This document shows positions 1-11,388 of a stretch of 64,000 nt of DNA, in pieces. The notes beneath the pieces are model-generated. The model was given only the letters and a program-made list of their open reading frames with translations. It did not search any database and was not told the origin of the DNA. Numbering within the stretch: position 1 is the stretch's first letter; the number at the start of each line of letters is the position of its first letter. Source of the stretch: Plantago ovata (taxonomy: Eukaryota > Streptophyta > Magnoliopsida > Lamiales > Plantaginaceae); the NCBI GenBank assembly GCA_028274465.1, contig CM051456.1:93916753-93980752 (forward strand), given 5' to 3'. The position numbers were made by a program, and so were the translations under genes.

Positions 1-1111
1 ATGGAACCGTCTAGGAATTCCATGTTGCCTAGTCTAGGACTTGCTTAATACGGTGAGGCCCTATGGGTCACAGTATGTGGTGATTCAGCCTATCAGAATA
101 TCCTTGAAGATGGAATCGCAATTAATTTGGAATTAATTGTGATAGATGGATTATAATTGATTTGGAATTAATTATAATAATTGGTGGCTCAATTAATGAT
201 TTGGAATTATTAATTGAATTGGCTAATTAATTGTATTTTATATAAATACAATTAAAGATTATATTTTGGAAATATAATGGAGGTTTGATTGTAAAGGATA
301 TGTTAATGTAGAATTAACATATGCACTTGGGCAAAATCTACTTGGAATTTGGATTGCCTTGGAAATATATGTGGGTCCCAAAAGTGGGACCCACGTCCCG
401 TAGGACAGGTGCGCGCGCGCCAGTGGTAGAATAAGGGAAGGAGTTCGACTCCTTCCTCTATTAGAAGTCCAAGGGATAAGTTAGATTTTCCTGATTGAGT
501 TTTGATTTGATTGGGAATGAATCTAGACTTGATATTGGTTTCCTTGTGCGATAAGAATTAGATTCTTATTCCTTTACGAAGTCTAATAGCTTATGCTTTA
601 GGCTTCTATAGACTACTATATAAAGTAGACTATTGGAGAGAGTTTTACATACATGTTTGTACACGGTTACATGCGATTTGATCACAGTCTTCCTACCCAG
701 TTTTCTTAGAGAAAATAAAAACTCTCCCCTCCTCTCCTTAAGCCACGCGCGCGCACACCGCCACCGGAGAGAATTGCCGCCCCGTCTTCTTGGTCACATA
801 AAGAATATCCTAGCATTCTTCCGATAGGCTGTTCATCCGTGGATACCAAGGTTGAGGTTCTAGGAGCTGGAAACTAACTCTTATTGTCTTGCAGATATAC
901 AGAGTATTGTAGATATCTTCGACTTCGACGAAGGAGAAGATACACCGGGATATTACGAAGACTTGGAAGCTACTTTGGAAGTAAGGTTAGTCTTCTAATT
1001 GACGTGTTTATATATATACGACATATGCATAATCAATTAACCGGTATGTTAAGAAATTTTTTAAAATTCCGCTGCGTACCCTAGGGGTAACTCTGACCAT
1101 ATTTTCTTGCA
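1..1111 (+). repeat. 5' LTR of copia element 1, left-truncated by window edge
   Basis: This stretch matches 8068-9175 almost base for base (about 1.5% differences by eye), so it is the right-hand half of a 2.1 kb LTR whose start lies before the window. It ends TTGCA at 1111, directly followed by a primer-binding site. A TATATAAA box at 617-624 is a plausible LTR promoter. A perfect 10-bp stem with a 4-base loop lies at 371-394 and recurs in the other LTR copies. The low LTR divergence suggests a fairly recent insertion. Confidence 0.93.
617..624 (+). promoter_or_regulatory. TATA box of the copia LTR promoter
   Basis: TATATAAA lies in the LTR some 490 bp before the LTR end. In the 3' LTR the same site reads TATATATA. 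This is the usual place for retrotransposon transcription to begin; the transcription start itself is not visible. Confidence 0.45.
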
Positions 1112-1112
1112 G

Positions 1113-1124
1113 TGGTATCGGAGC
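1113..1124 (+). other. Primer-binding site (initiator tRNA-Met type)
   Basis: TGGTATCGGAGC begins one base after the LTR end. It is a one-base variant of TGGTATCAGAGC, the usual plant copia site complementary to the 3' end of initiator tRNA-Met. It fixes the 5' LTR border and the plus orientation of element 1. Confidence 0.88.
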
Positions 1125-1290
1125 CAGGTTAATTGATTACGTATATACGTATATATATTGTATGATTTTGTAGATATGTGGATGCAATTGATTCTATGAT
1201 AAATTCGATTTTCAAAAGTTTTGTTTTTTATATAAATTTAGAATTTATATTTTTCAAAAAAAAAAAAAAAAATTTTAAATATATATATTG

Positions 1291-1650
1291 ACCGGCCGCC
1301 TGCGTGACGCAGGCGGCGGGCCGGCGCCCGGCGCCTGGGGCGCCGGGCGCCCGCATGCCGCGGGCACCCGGGTGCCTGCGGGACGCAGGCAGCCGCGCCT
1401 GCGCCCGCGGCGCCCGTGCGCCTGGGGCGTCGGGCGCCTGCGGCACCGCAGGCGCCGTGTGCCCGCGGCACGGGCGCTAGGCGCCCGTGTGCCGCGGGCA
1501 CCCGGGTACCTGCGGGACGCAGGTACCTGGGGGGCCTGCGGACGCAGGAGCCCGGCGCCGGTCGCCCGGGTCCGCGGCGCCGGTACCCGCGTGCCGCGGG
1601 AGCCAGGCGCCCGGGGCCGCGGGCACCGGGGGGGGGGGGCGGGTCTAGGT
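1291..1650. repeat. GC-rich cluster of short palindromes in the copia leader
   Basis: About 360 bp of very high GC content sits between poly-A/AT tracts in an otherwise AT-rich leader. It consists of consecutive short palindromes, for example GCCTGCGTGACGCAGGC, GGCGCC pairs, TGCCGCGGGCA and GGTACCTGCGGGACGCAGG. It ends in a run of G. Open frames exist on both strands here, but they come from the absence of AT-rich stop codons rather than from coding selection. The function is unknown; RNA from it would fold strongly. Confidence 0.85.
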
Positions 1651-2157
1651 CCCGTCCCACGTTCTCAAAAAAAAAAATTATATATATTTTCGGGTTGGAC
1701 CCAAAATCGAATTTTGAAAGTTTTGAGGATTGAATTTTATATTTGGAATATAAATATGATTTAATTGTAATTGTTCTAAACTAGAGGCGTTAAATTTAAT
1801 TAGTATAAAGTTAAAGGGCTTATTTGTAATTTATCAATTTATTGTTTATTACAAATTGGTCCTTCTACTTTTGAATTTTAGATTTAACACCTCTAAGATT
1901 TTTAAAATTACAATTAAGTCCTTCGGGTTTTCGAAAATTGCTACTTGGTCAATAGAATTTTCGAATGTTCAATCTAGTCCAAATTTTCAATTATTTCATA
2001 GAGATTATAAGTATGAGATTATAATTTTCATAATGAAATTATGAAGTCATTTGTCATCCACATAGGCTACTACTTGTTTCATATGCTCAATATGCTATTG
2101 TTTGACAATGCATGTTTAAATATAATGTTTTTACATTCCGTTCGACCGCTATGCATG

Positions 2158-2320
2158 CGAGGGTAGGCGGCGCCCTCTTATATGTCGGACCGCATATTTA
2201 TGTATGGGTAGGCGGTACCCATTATATGCTTGACCGCGTTTAGAACTAGAATGGATAGGCGGCATCCATTACGTGTAGACCGTTCATGCATGATGGGTAG
2301 GCGGCGCCCTTATTTGTTTG
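2158..2320. repeat. Four imperfect tandem repeats of 41-50 bp in the leader
   Basis: A unit with core GGGTAGGCGGCGCCC (variants GGTACCC and GGCATCC) followed by a TTATATG-like and GACCG-like segment starts near 2158, 2201, 2251 and 2292. The repeats lie in the untranslated leader of copia element 1, upstream of gag. No reading frame runs through them. Confidence 0.8.
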
Positions 2321-2885
2321 TAGATGACTGATAACAACCCTCAAGCTACAAGCCCCAACCAATATAAGTACGGAAATACATTTATATATATATACATATT
2401 TCCGAGATGCTTTCCATATGGTGCTTTAATTTTGAACTTTCATTGCGTTTTCTTGTATTGGCGACCTCGTCTTACGAGACTCGCAGTAATCGTCAAATTA
2501 GAGTAAGCCTATGGTTATGACTTACTGCATATTGTATCTAGCGACCTCGATAGGTACAATATGTAGGGCATCGGGTTAAATTAGATTTAACAACCAAGAG
2601 TTGCGTGACGCAATTGGATAGTCTTACTAGTCCTACCGGTCATATTATGCTATGCGACCAGCCCCCGTTGGAGTATGGCATGATATGGATTTGGATCTTG
2701 GCCACTACGGTAACTTGTTGGACATTACCCGTATGTTTGTTGTGGGGGCAAGCATATGTGAAAATAGTGGGAGCTAAACAGCTAAAGGACCTTGTTGTTT
2801 AGTTATGTTGACTGTGTATTTAGAAATAATATTTCAATAGTTGATTTATTATTTTCGTTCTATATTATTTCTCCTGGAAACCGAA

Positions 2886-3390
2886 ATGGCGAGAATCTCG
2901 CTCCGTGCTATCTTAGAGAAGCAAATTTTGACCGAACCAAACTTCCTAGATTGGATCAGGAATATATGTTTGGTGCTGAGGTACGAAAGGATTGAGTACG
3001 TCTTGGACGAGGCTAATCCCGTGTGTCCCGAGAATCAGACTGCCGATCAAGTTGCTGATTTGGAATCAAGCCAACAAGGCAAGGTCTGATAAGCATCATG
3101 AGGATGCTAGATCCGCGCAGTGTATTATGCTGGCGGCAATGAGCAATGAGCTGCAGAGACAACATGATAGCATGTTGCCGTATGAGATGCTAAAGCATCT
3201 TGAGTCGCTCTTGGAGACGACAACTAGAAGTGTTGAATTTGATTTGATCAAAGAGATACACAGATGCAAGCTCAATGAAGGAGGGAACATGTCTGAACAT
3301 GTTCTCAAGATGAGAATAAGATCATGGTGATCTTTGTCCTTCAATCATTGTCGAGTTTGTATTCGCAGTTCATCGTTAACCACCATGAAT
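2886..3390 (+). pseudogene. gag: Copia gag, frameshifted
   Basis: Gag would form the virus-like particle of the copia element. The likely start is the ATG at 2886, giving a product beginning MARISLRAILEKQ. The segment NFLDWIRNICLVLRYERIEYVL is the kind of N-terminal sequence found in plant copia Gag. The first frame closes at 3089. The homologous sequence continues in another frame (2992-3330, with QRQHDSMLPYEMLKHLESL) and shifts again near 3385 into the long pol frame. At least two frameshifts therefore separate the Gag start from its zinc knuckle. The protein cannot be made as it stands. Confidence 0.8.
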
Positions 3391-6300
3391 GCGAAGGACG
3401 TAACACTGCCCGAACTCCATAATCTGCTGAAGACATATGATCAAACTCTTCCTAAGAAGGAAAGGTCGATTATGTATGTTGGGCAACCGTCTGACCTAAA
3501 CCCGAGAAACAAAGGTGCTAAGGGTAAGAGAAATTCGGGAGCCAAGGCTAACACTTCGAGTGATAAGCCTGAGCGTCTGAACCAGAAAGGGAAGTTCAAG
3601 AGGAGCGGAACGGTACACACAGATGAATGTCTTTTCTGTAAGCAGAAAGGACATTGGAAGAATGATTGCCCTAAGTTGAGGGCAGATCAAGCTAAGAAGC
3701 CACCGGCTTCTAGCTCAGGTATGTTTGTTATTGAAATGAACATGACTACTTTTGACTCCAATGGTTGGGTATTAGATACAGCCTGTGGCTCGCACATTTA
3801 TAATAATGTGCAAGGGGCCATTGAACACAGGCTAGTCAAGCAAGGTGAAATCGACTTGCATGTTGGGAACAACAATCCAGTTGAAGCCAAACGCGTTGGA
3901 CGTTGCAAGATAGATTTACCATCAGGACAATGTTTGGAACTTGATGACGTTTATTTTGTTCCATCCATTGGCAGAAATATTATTTCCATTCCATTGTTAG
4001 ACAATATGGGTTTTTCCTTTCGATTTGCGAATAATACTTGTTATTTTTCATTAAATGATGAGTATTATGGAAAGGCTCGCTTGGTGAATGGTTTATATAT
4101 TTTACAAAGTAGTCAACCTTTATTTCAAATACATAACAAACAACCGTCTTCAAGTAAGAAGAATAATCCATCTTATCTATGGCATTGTAGGCTAGGCCAT
4201 ATCAATGAAACACGGATTCAAAGACTAAGGAAGTTGGACTACTTAGAACCATTTGATTTCGAATCATATGGTACATGTGAATCTTGTGTTAAGGGTAATA
4301 TGACGAACAAGCCTTTTGTTGGACAAGGTGTTCGTGCCACTCGCTGCTTAGAGCTCATACATACCGATGTATGTGGACCGTTTAAAGTCCATGCGCGTGG
4401 GGGTTATCCTTACTTCGTTACCTTTACTGACGATTTCTCAAGGTATGGATATATCTTTCTTATGAAGAATAAATCCGAGACCTTTGGGAAATTCAAGGAG
4501 TTTAGAAATGAGGTCGAGAATGAATTGAACCTAAGGATAGTCACTCTTCGATCGGATCGTGGAGGTGAATACCTTAATGAAGAATTTATCGATTACTTGA
4601 AGGAAAATGGGATCCAATCGCAATGGACTCCTCCTGGAACACCACAGTTAAACGGTGTGTCTGAGAGGAGGAATCGAACCCTGTTAGACATGGTAAGATC
4701 AATGATTGAATTCTCGACTCTTCCAAAGTATCTGTGGGGATATGCATTACAAACTGCAATCTACATTCTGAACCGTGTACCATCTAAATCAGTGGAGAAA
4801 ACTCCTTATGAGTTATGGAAGGGAAAAAAGCCTTCGTTAGGCTATCTTAGACCTTGGGGCTGTCCTGCGATAGTCAAGCTGATGCTCACTGATAAGTTAG
4901 ATGCCAAGGGTGTCAAAGTATATTTCATAGGCTATCCTCGTCAGACGAGAGGCTATGAATTCTATCATGCTGAAGATCACAAGGTGATCGTGTCTAGAAA
5001 CGTGAAGTTTTTAGAAGCTGAATACCTCGAAGAAGAGAGGTTAGATGATATGATAGAACTTGAAGAAATTCAAGACTTTGACACGCGCGAACATGAGGTC
5101 TTTAAATCTTCTGATTTGGACTCAAGTTCAGTGGGAGCTTTCGAAGCAGACAAGGGTGATGATATGACACTTGCTAGGCATGTCATAGTCAGTGGGAGTC
5201 CTGTGATTAAATCAACAGTTGAAACCACACCTGTAGAACCCGTTGTCAACCAACCTATGCAACAAGTTGTGCAAGAGCAGCCTCCCGCAAGGGAACAGGA
5301 TCGCACCCAACGACCAGCTGCATCAGTACCCACTGATAATGTTCGTGTTACACAAAGCCAGAAAAGAAAAGCACCAGAACAAGTCGAGCTCCGTAGGTCG
5401 AAGAGGATCCTTAGAGGACCTCAGAAGCAAAGCCTTATGATAGAGGACATCAGTGAACTTGATGTCGGTTTATCAGATCGGGAAGATCCCGAGACCTACA
5501 AAGAGGCAATAATTGATATTGACTCAGACAAATGGCAAGAGGCCATGGAATTAGAAATGGATTCAATGTACCAGAACCAAGTTTGGAACTTGGTAGACTT
5601 GCCCCAAGGGGTTAGACCAATTGGGTGCAAATGGGTCTTTAAACGAAAGACAGATGCCGATGGCAAGGTACAAACGCACAAAGCTAGGCTTGTGGCAAAA
5701 GGCTACACGCAAAGGTATGGCATCGATTACGATGAAACCTTTTCACCAGTAGCAAAATTGAAGTCCATTCGAATTCTACTTGCGATAGCTGCCTACTATG
5801 ATTATGAAATCTGGCAGATGGATGTAAAGACAGCCTTCCTCAATGGCAGCCTTGAGGAAGAGGTCTATATGGTACAGCCGGAAGGTTTTATTAGTAAAAC
5901 CAGGCCAACTGCTGTATGCAAATTACAAAGATCCATCTATGGGCTAAAGCAAGCGTCAAGGAGCTGGAATATCCGCTTTGATGAAGCTGTCAAATCGTTT
6001 GACTTCATCAGAAGCAAGGAAGATCCCTGTGTCTATGCGAGACACAGTGACAAAGGAGTTGTTTTCATGATCATTTATGTAGATGACATTTTGATCATGG
6101 GAAACAATGTCTCTATGCTAGAAGATACTAAAGTTTGGTTATCAAGTACCTTCTCGATGAAGGACTTGGGTGAAGCGAACTACATCCTAGGGATCAAGAT
6201 CTTTAGAGATAGATCCAAGAGGATGTTGGGAATGACACAGTCCACCTACATCGACAAAATACTGAAGCGTTATAAGATGGACGACTCAAAGAGAGGCTTT

Positions 6301-7062
6301 CTTCCGACTAGGCATGGGATTGTCTTATCAGTTAAGGATGGTCCTAAAACTGATGAAGAAAGAAATGCAATGAGTCGTGTGCCCTATGCTTCGGCAGTAG
6401 GGTCTATAATGTATGCAATGAACTGCACAAGGCCCGATGTGGCATATGCGCTTAGTGTCACTTGTCGACACCAACAGAATCCAGGAGTACCTCACTGGAC
6501 TGCTGTGAAGAACATTCTTAAGTACCTTAGATGGACTAAAGAGATGTTCTTGGTGTTTGGTGGAGAACCAGAATTGAAGATGTCTGGGTATGTCGACGCT
6601 GGATTTGAATCAGATCCTGATGACTTTAAGTCACAGATAGGATACGTATTCAAATTGAACGGAGGAGCTGTCTGTTGGAAGAGCTCTAAGCAAGCCACGA
6701 TTGCTGACTCATCCACAGAGGCCGAGTACATAGCTGCATAAGAAGCATCGAAAGAAGCTGTCTGGATTTCAGAGTTCTTGAAGGAATTGAGGGTTGTTCC
6801 TGCTCCCAGTCCAATAACGATTTATTGTGACAATACGGACGCCGTCGCTCAAGCTAGGGAGCCTAGATCTACAAACAAGAACAAACATGTACTTAGAAAA
6901 TATCACGTTATACGTGAGATTATAGATAGAGGAGAAGTTAGTATAGAACGTGTCTCAACCACGGACAACGTGGCAGATCCTTTCACCAAGGTCTTATCAG
7001 TGGAAGTCCACTTAAGACATTATGCTAATCTGGGCATTAGGCATATAGGTGACTGGCTCTAG
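3334..7062 (+). pseudogene. pol: Copia pol polyprotein with one stop in RNase H
   Basis: A 1135-residue frame (3334-6741) continues after a TAA at 6739-6741 to 7062. The domain order is copia type. A CCHC knuckle lies at residues 99-112. Protease has the LDTACGSH site around residue 148. The integrase zinc site is H284, H289, C315 and C318, with catalytic D345, D408 and E444 (DD35E spacing). Reverse transcriptase has YVDD at 915-918. RNase H begins near GYVDAGFES and contains the stop just after STEAEYIAA; it resumes with EASKEAVW and DNTDAVAQ. Integrase before reverse transcriptase defines copia. With one nonsense codon plus the gag shifts, the copy is inactive but recent. Confidence 0.93.
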
Positions 7063-7065
7063 TCC

Positions 7066-7076
7066 AAGTGGGAGAT
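7066..7076 (+). other. Polypurine tract of copia element 1
   Basis: AAGTGGGAGAT lies immediately before the first base of the 3' LTR. It is the expected primer site for plus-strand DNA synthesis, and it confirms the LTR start at 7077. Confidence 0.75.
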
Positions 7077-9175
7077 TGATAGTGTATATGTCCTAGAGAC
7101 AGTCCTTACTAAGGGCATGGTGCCCTTGTAGAGGATATATATGTACTATTACACAGGTCAACGTAATATAATATATGTTTGTTTCATTTTACTGTTGAGT
7201 ATTGCTTTCATATTTATATTACACCAGGCTGCAGCATGTCATATCTATATTGCTGTCTATATAGATACTGAACATGTCCCCTCGGATAGATGACCGATCA
7301 CACAGTTAGTGGGAGCTATGTGAGTTATCATCTATCCCAAACTCTCCCTAGTCGTGGTACATCTCGGATGTAGGGGTCTGAATGAACCTGACAAGACTAG
7401 TATGCGTGGAGGTTATACTTGTTGGAGCAAGTGTGAGCCGATCCCACGGCCACGGAACGGATTGTTGGACAATCAAGGAACGTTCCCATAACTGCGCATA
7501 GTTGTTCGAAGAAGCTTTATCGAACAATGGAAGTACCCACCGGACACTCCCATCGATGTATACTCTACACCGAATGTGTCTATGGGAACAAGTGAGTTGT
7601 CGAAGTGATGCCATTCGTCCTTTGTACTTACAGGACTTTATCATCACATTTGTTGCTCCATATCCTTGGTGGACCCGTCGATGTCAGCTCTGAATAAGCA
7701 GTTGACCTAAGACACGATCTAGGATTATGGCTAAATACAAATGGGGGTGATAAGTGATTCTGTGAAGGATTCATCTCTCAAGTGTAGCACAGGAGAGCAC
7801 TGCTCGTAGTCTGCATAGTTGTGTTGGTAAAGTCACTGGCCAGTGCAAATGATATATTATGATGGTCATAAGTATATCTTAACCAAAACAACTCCCTGAG
7901 ACGCCCGTGGATGTATTATTGGGATAGACACTTCATCGATCCTAGATACATCCGAGCAAGTCAGATGAAGGGACGTTACCATCGCCGCGTTGAGCGCAAC
8001 AGGCTTCGCAACGAAAGGGTTAGCTTTGAGAAACCTCTCAAACGTCCTCGCGTATTAATACTGCAAATGGAACCGTCTAGGAATTCCATGTTGCCTAGTC
8101 TAGGACTTGCTTAATACGGTGAGGCCCTATGGGTCACACTATGTGGTGATTCAGCCTATCAGAATATCCTTGAAGATGGAATCGCAATTAATTTGGAATT
8201 AATTGTGATAGATGGATTATAATTGATTTGGAATTAATTATAATAATTGGTGGCTCAATTAATGATTTGGAATTATTAATTGAATTGGCTAATTAATTGT
8301 ATTTTATGTAAATACAATTAAAGATTATATTTTGGAAATATAATGGAGGTTTGATTGTAAAGGATATGTTAATTTAGAATTAACATATGCACTTGGGCAA
8401 AATCTACTTGGAGTTTGGATTGCCTTGGAAATATATGTGGGTCCCAAAAGTGGGACCCACGTCCCGTAGGACAGGCGCGCGCGCCAGTGGTAGAATAGGG
8501 GAAGGAGTTCGACTCCTTCCTCTATTAGAAGTCCAAGGGATAAGTTAGATTTTCCTGATTGAGTTTTGATTTGATTGGGAATGAATCTAGACTTGATATT
8601 GGTTTCCTTGTGCGATAAGAATTAGATTCTTATTCCTTTACGAAGTCTAATAGCTTATGCTTTAGGCTTCTATAGACTACTATATATAGTAGACTATTGG
8701 AGAGAGTTTTACATACAAGTTTGTACACGGTTACATGCGATTTGATCACAGTCTTCCTACCCAGTTTTCTTAGAGAAAATAAAAACTCTCCCCTCCTCTA
8801 CTTAAGCCACGCGCGCGCACACCGCCACCGGAGGGAATTGCCGCCCCGTCTTCTTGGTCACATAAAGAATATCCTAGCATTCTTCCGATAGGCTATTCAT
8901 CCGTGGATACCAAGGTTGAGGTTCTAGGAGCTGGAAACTAACTCTTATTGTCTTGCAGATATACAGAGTATTGTAGATATCTTCGACTTCGACGAAGGAG
9001 AAGATACACCGGAATATTACGAAGACTTGGAAGCTGCTTTGGAAGTAAGGTTAGTCTTCTAATTGACGTGTTTATATATATACGACATATGCATAATCAA
9101 TTAACCGGTATGTTAAGAAAATTTTTAAAATTCCGCTGCGTACCGTAGGGGTAACTCTGACCATATTTTCTTACA
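7077..9175 (+). repeat. 3' LTR of copia element 1 (2099 bp)
   Basis: It begins TGATAGTGTATATGTCC after the polypurine tract and ends TTACA, against TTGCA in the 5' copy. Its second half duplicates 1-1111, and a full inverted solo copy lies at 36291-38391. The small frames inside it recur in all copies and show no sign of being genes. The right border abuts a LINE reverse-transcriptase reading frame, so element 1 inserted into that LINE; the left target-site copy is outside the window. Confidence 0.93.
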
Positions 9176-9738
9176 ATTTCACCACGGTGTATGCTGAAGA
9201 TTGATTTGGAAAAAGCCTACGACTCTATTAGTTGGAGTTTTCTTCTATCTGTCCTACAACATTATGGTTTAGATGACTGGTTTATTCATAGGACTATGAC
9301 TTGTGTGAGTACAACTAGTTTTTCTTTCAATATTAATGGTATATTGGAGGGAAAACTACAAGGAAAGCAAGGTTTGCGACAAGGGGACCCTTTGAGTCCT
9401 TATTTGTTTGTTCTATGTATGGACTACTTGACGAGGCTTGTCAAAGCAGGGGTGGAGCATTCTGATTTTCATTACCATCCTAATTGTAAAAACCGGGGTA
9501 TTGTTCAACTTGGCTTTGCCGATGACTTGATGATTTTTTGCAAAGCTGAAGTCTCTTCCATCAAGATTATTATGCAGGTTCTGTCTGATTTCTCTGCTGC
9601 TTTTGGCCTGCATATGAACAAGGGGAAAAGCTCCATTTATTTTGGAGGGACTCCTGTGGAGTTGAAGGTGAAGGAAGAATTAATGAGGATTACTGGCTTT
9701 CCTGAAGGGAGCTTCCCTTTTCGGTACTTGGGTAACTC
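9176..9738 (+). pseudogene. LINE (non-LTR) reverse transcriptase fragment
   Basis: The frame from 9191 encodes the central part of a plant L1-type reverse transcriptase. KIDLEKAYDSI is at residues 3-13, GLRQGDPLSP at 61-70, and the catalytic FADD at 109-112, followed by FRYLG at the thumb boundary. After FRYLG (about 9735) the sequence switches to an unrelated dispersed repeat. The 5' part is separated by the copia insertion and lies outside the window. The ends of the LINE, its endonuclease and its poly-A tail are not seen. It is a dead fragment. Confidence 0.9.
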
Positions 9739-9925
9739 AAGGCCGAAGACTCTAACTTCTATTTTATCTTTTGTAACTCTTGAGTCTTGATATATAGCTA
9801 GTAAGGATGAGGATTATTAGTCTAACAATCTAGTAGTCCAGTCTATATTTTCTTAGCATTGTCAATTGTGATGTTTCCCACCTTTGCTCTTATTCAACTT
9901 TTTATTTACTAGAGGTTGATTGCTT
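9736..9925. repeat. Dispersed repeat shared with 34371-34555
   Basis: About 190 bp starting AACTCAAGGCCGAAGAC is nearly identical to the sequence at 34371-34555. Here it follows a LINE fragment; there it follows F-box copy A. The two contexts share nothing else, so this is the end of a mobile element I cannot classify. The remaining bases to 9979 hold nothing recognisable. Confidence 0.75.
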
Positions 9926-9979
9926 TGCTCCTTTGATGATTAATATAATCATTTTCACTATAACAGTCCTGCTTATATG

Positions 9980-11251
9980 TGATGACAGTGTTTTTTACAC
10001 TATCATTTGGGTCTTTTTCACCAATTTAGCTATCCTCTTGCATGCATTTTAGTGCATTTTGTTAGAATAGTGTCACGTTTCCATTTTCTTTGATATTTTC
10101 AGGATTTAGGAAAATCGCACTTTTGTATATGATTCATGGCGAAACATTGAAGTTTTGGTGCAACGAGATCACCCGTGGTGTGTCAAGGAGTACCGGGACA
10201 TGTTTCCAGGCCAAAAGACCAAGTTTCGGAGCTCAAAACCGTGCCCAAGGCCAAAATCGATGACCCGGTGGAAGAAAAGGCACGGGCAACTCTCTGCCCG
10301 TGCCAGGCGCACCGCCTGGTCTCCGGCGGTCTGTCTGGGAGCTGCCGACAGACAACTATATATATATTTGTAAAGTTGCGAATTTTCAGATCTTAGATCA
10401 TTATTTTGCAGACTTAAACCCTAGAGCTTGTTCTGGGTATTTTTTTTCTCTTAGAACTACATTATCTTAGCAATTTGGAGCACCAAGGTAGAGATTCGGA
10501 CATCTTTTGATCTGACCTTGCTAGAAACTTGTGAGTTTAGCCATTCACCGGAGATTGACAACCCTCGGTGGCAACTTTGTATCTCACCCTTTTCATACTC
10601 TATCTTTTCAATTCAATGATGTTTTCATATATGATTGCGTGTGTTGATTTAGATTTTGATATGAGTAGCTAAGTTTCTAGTTGGTGATAGAATGTAAATT
10701 CGTAGCTACGGTTCATATTGTGCATGATTGAGTTTCCAAGTCTTTTACTTGTTTAATTATCTTAATTCGATTTTTTGATCCGACTAAGCCAATATCTTCG
10801 TATGAAAGTGTTAGAAACACTAGGACAATTCAAGATCATCGATTCAATAATTATAATTATCAAGTACTGCTTGAACTAAGCCTGACAACCTTAGCCAAGT
10901 ATTATGTATAGATAGGAATCTTTCAAAATACACGTCTACAAATCTGTCTTTTGGTATTTGTTAATTCGAATTACTTTTAAAGCAGTACGAGTTGCACTTT
11001 CATGCATAATTATAACCCGATGCTTAGAATGAGCATACTATCACCAGCTCTCATCATATATTGTTAAGTCAAGTTAAGTTAAATTTGTTTTCTGAATTTA
11101 TATATAGTTATTTAGTTAAAGCTAGTTAAGTCCTTAGAGATCGACACTCGAGGTCATCTTACCTCTGCACTACGTGTTTTGTGTAGTTGTGAGTTGCCCT
11201 TTGGCTTTCAAACAAATTTATTTGATTGTTCGAGTCTGACAATCTCGTTCA
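9980..11251 (+). repeat. 5' LTR of gypsy/Athila-like element 2
   Basis: It starts TGATGACAGTG and ends CTCGTTCA, 1272 bp, and is repeated at 18137-20357 once a later insertion is discounted. It contains a small GC-rich palindromic stretch near 10290-10350 and then ATATATATAT. The flanking five bases at the two ends of the element (ATATG and TGAGT) do not match, so I could not find a target-site duplication. Confidence 0.9.
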
Positions 11252-11257
11252 TCAAAT

Positions 11258-11275
11258 TGGCGCCGTTGTCGGGGA
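11258..11275 (+). other. Primer-binding site (tRNA-Asp type)
   Basis: TGGCGCCGTTGTCGGGGA follows the LTR end after six bases. This motif is typical of Athila/Tat-lineage plant gypsy elements and is complementary to the 3' end of tRNA-Asp. It places element 2 in that group independently of its proteins. Confidence 0.85.
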
Positions 11276-11388
11276 CTTCAACTCCTTTTTACTCTTTAGC
11301 TTGTTTATATTTTCATCATTCAATTTCCAGAATTTAGTAGTTTAGTTTGTTTCCCTTTGATACTCACTTGATTCGTCTCAGGTAGTTT

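Noticed and set aside
633..827. 64-codon frame repeated in all LTR copies of element 1
   Set aside because: It recurs only because the LTRs are repeats; it lies across the region just after the TATA box and has no domain-like features.
1238..1764. Overlapping 105-158 codon frames on both strands
   Set aside because: They arise because the GC-rich palindromic island lacks AT-rich stop codons; the products are Ala/Gly/Arg/Pro-rich, overlap on opposite strands and match no family.
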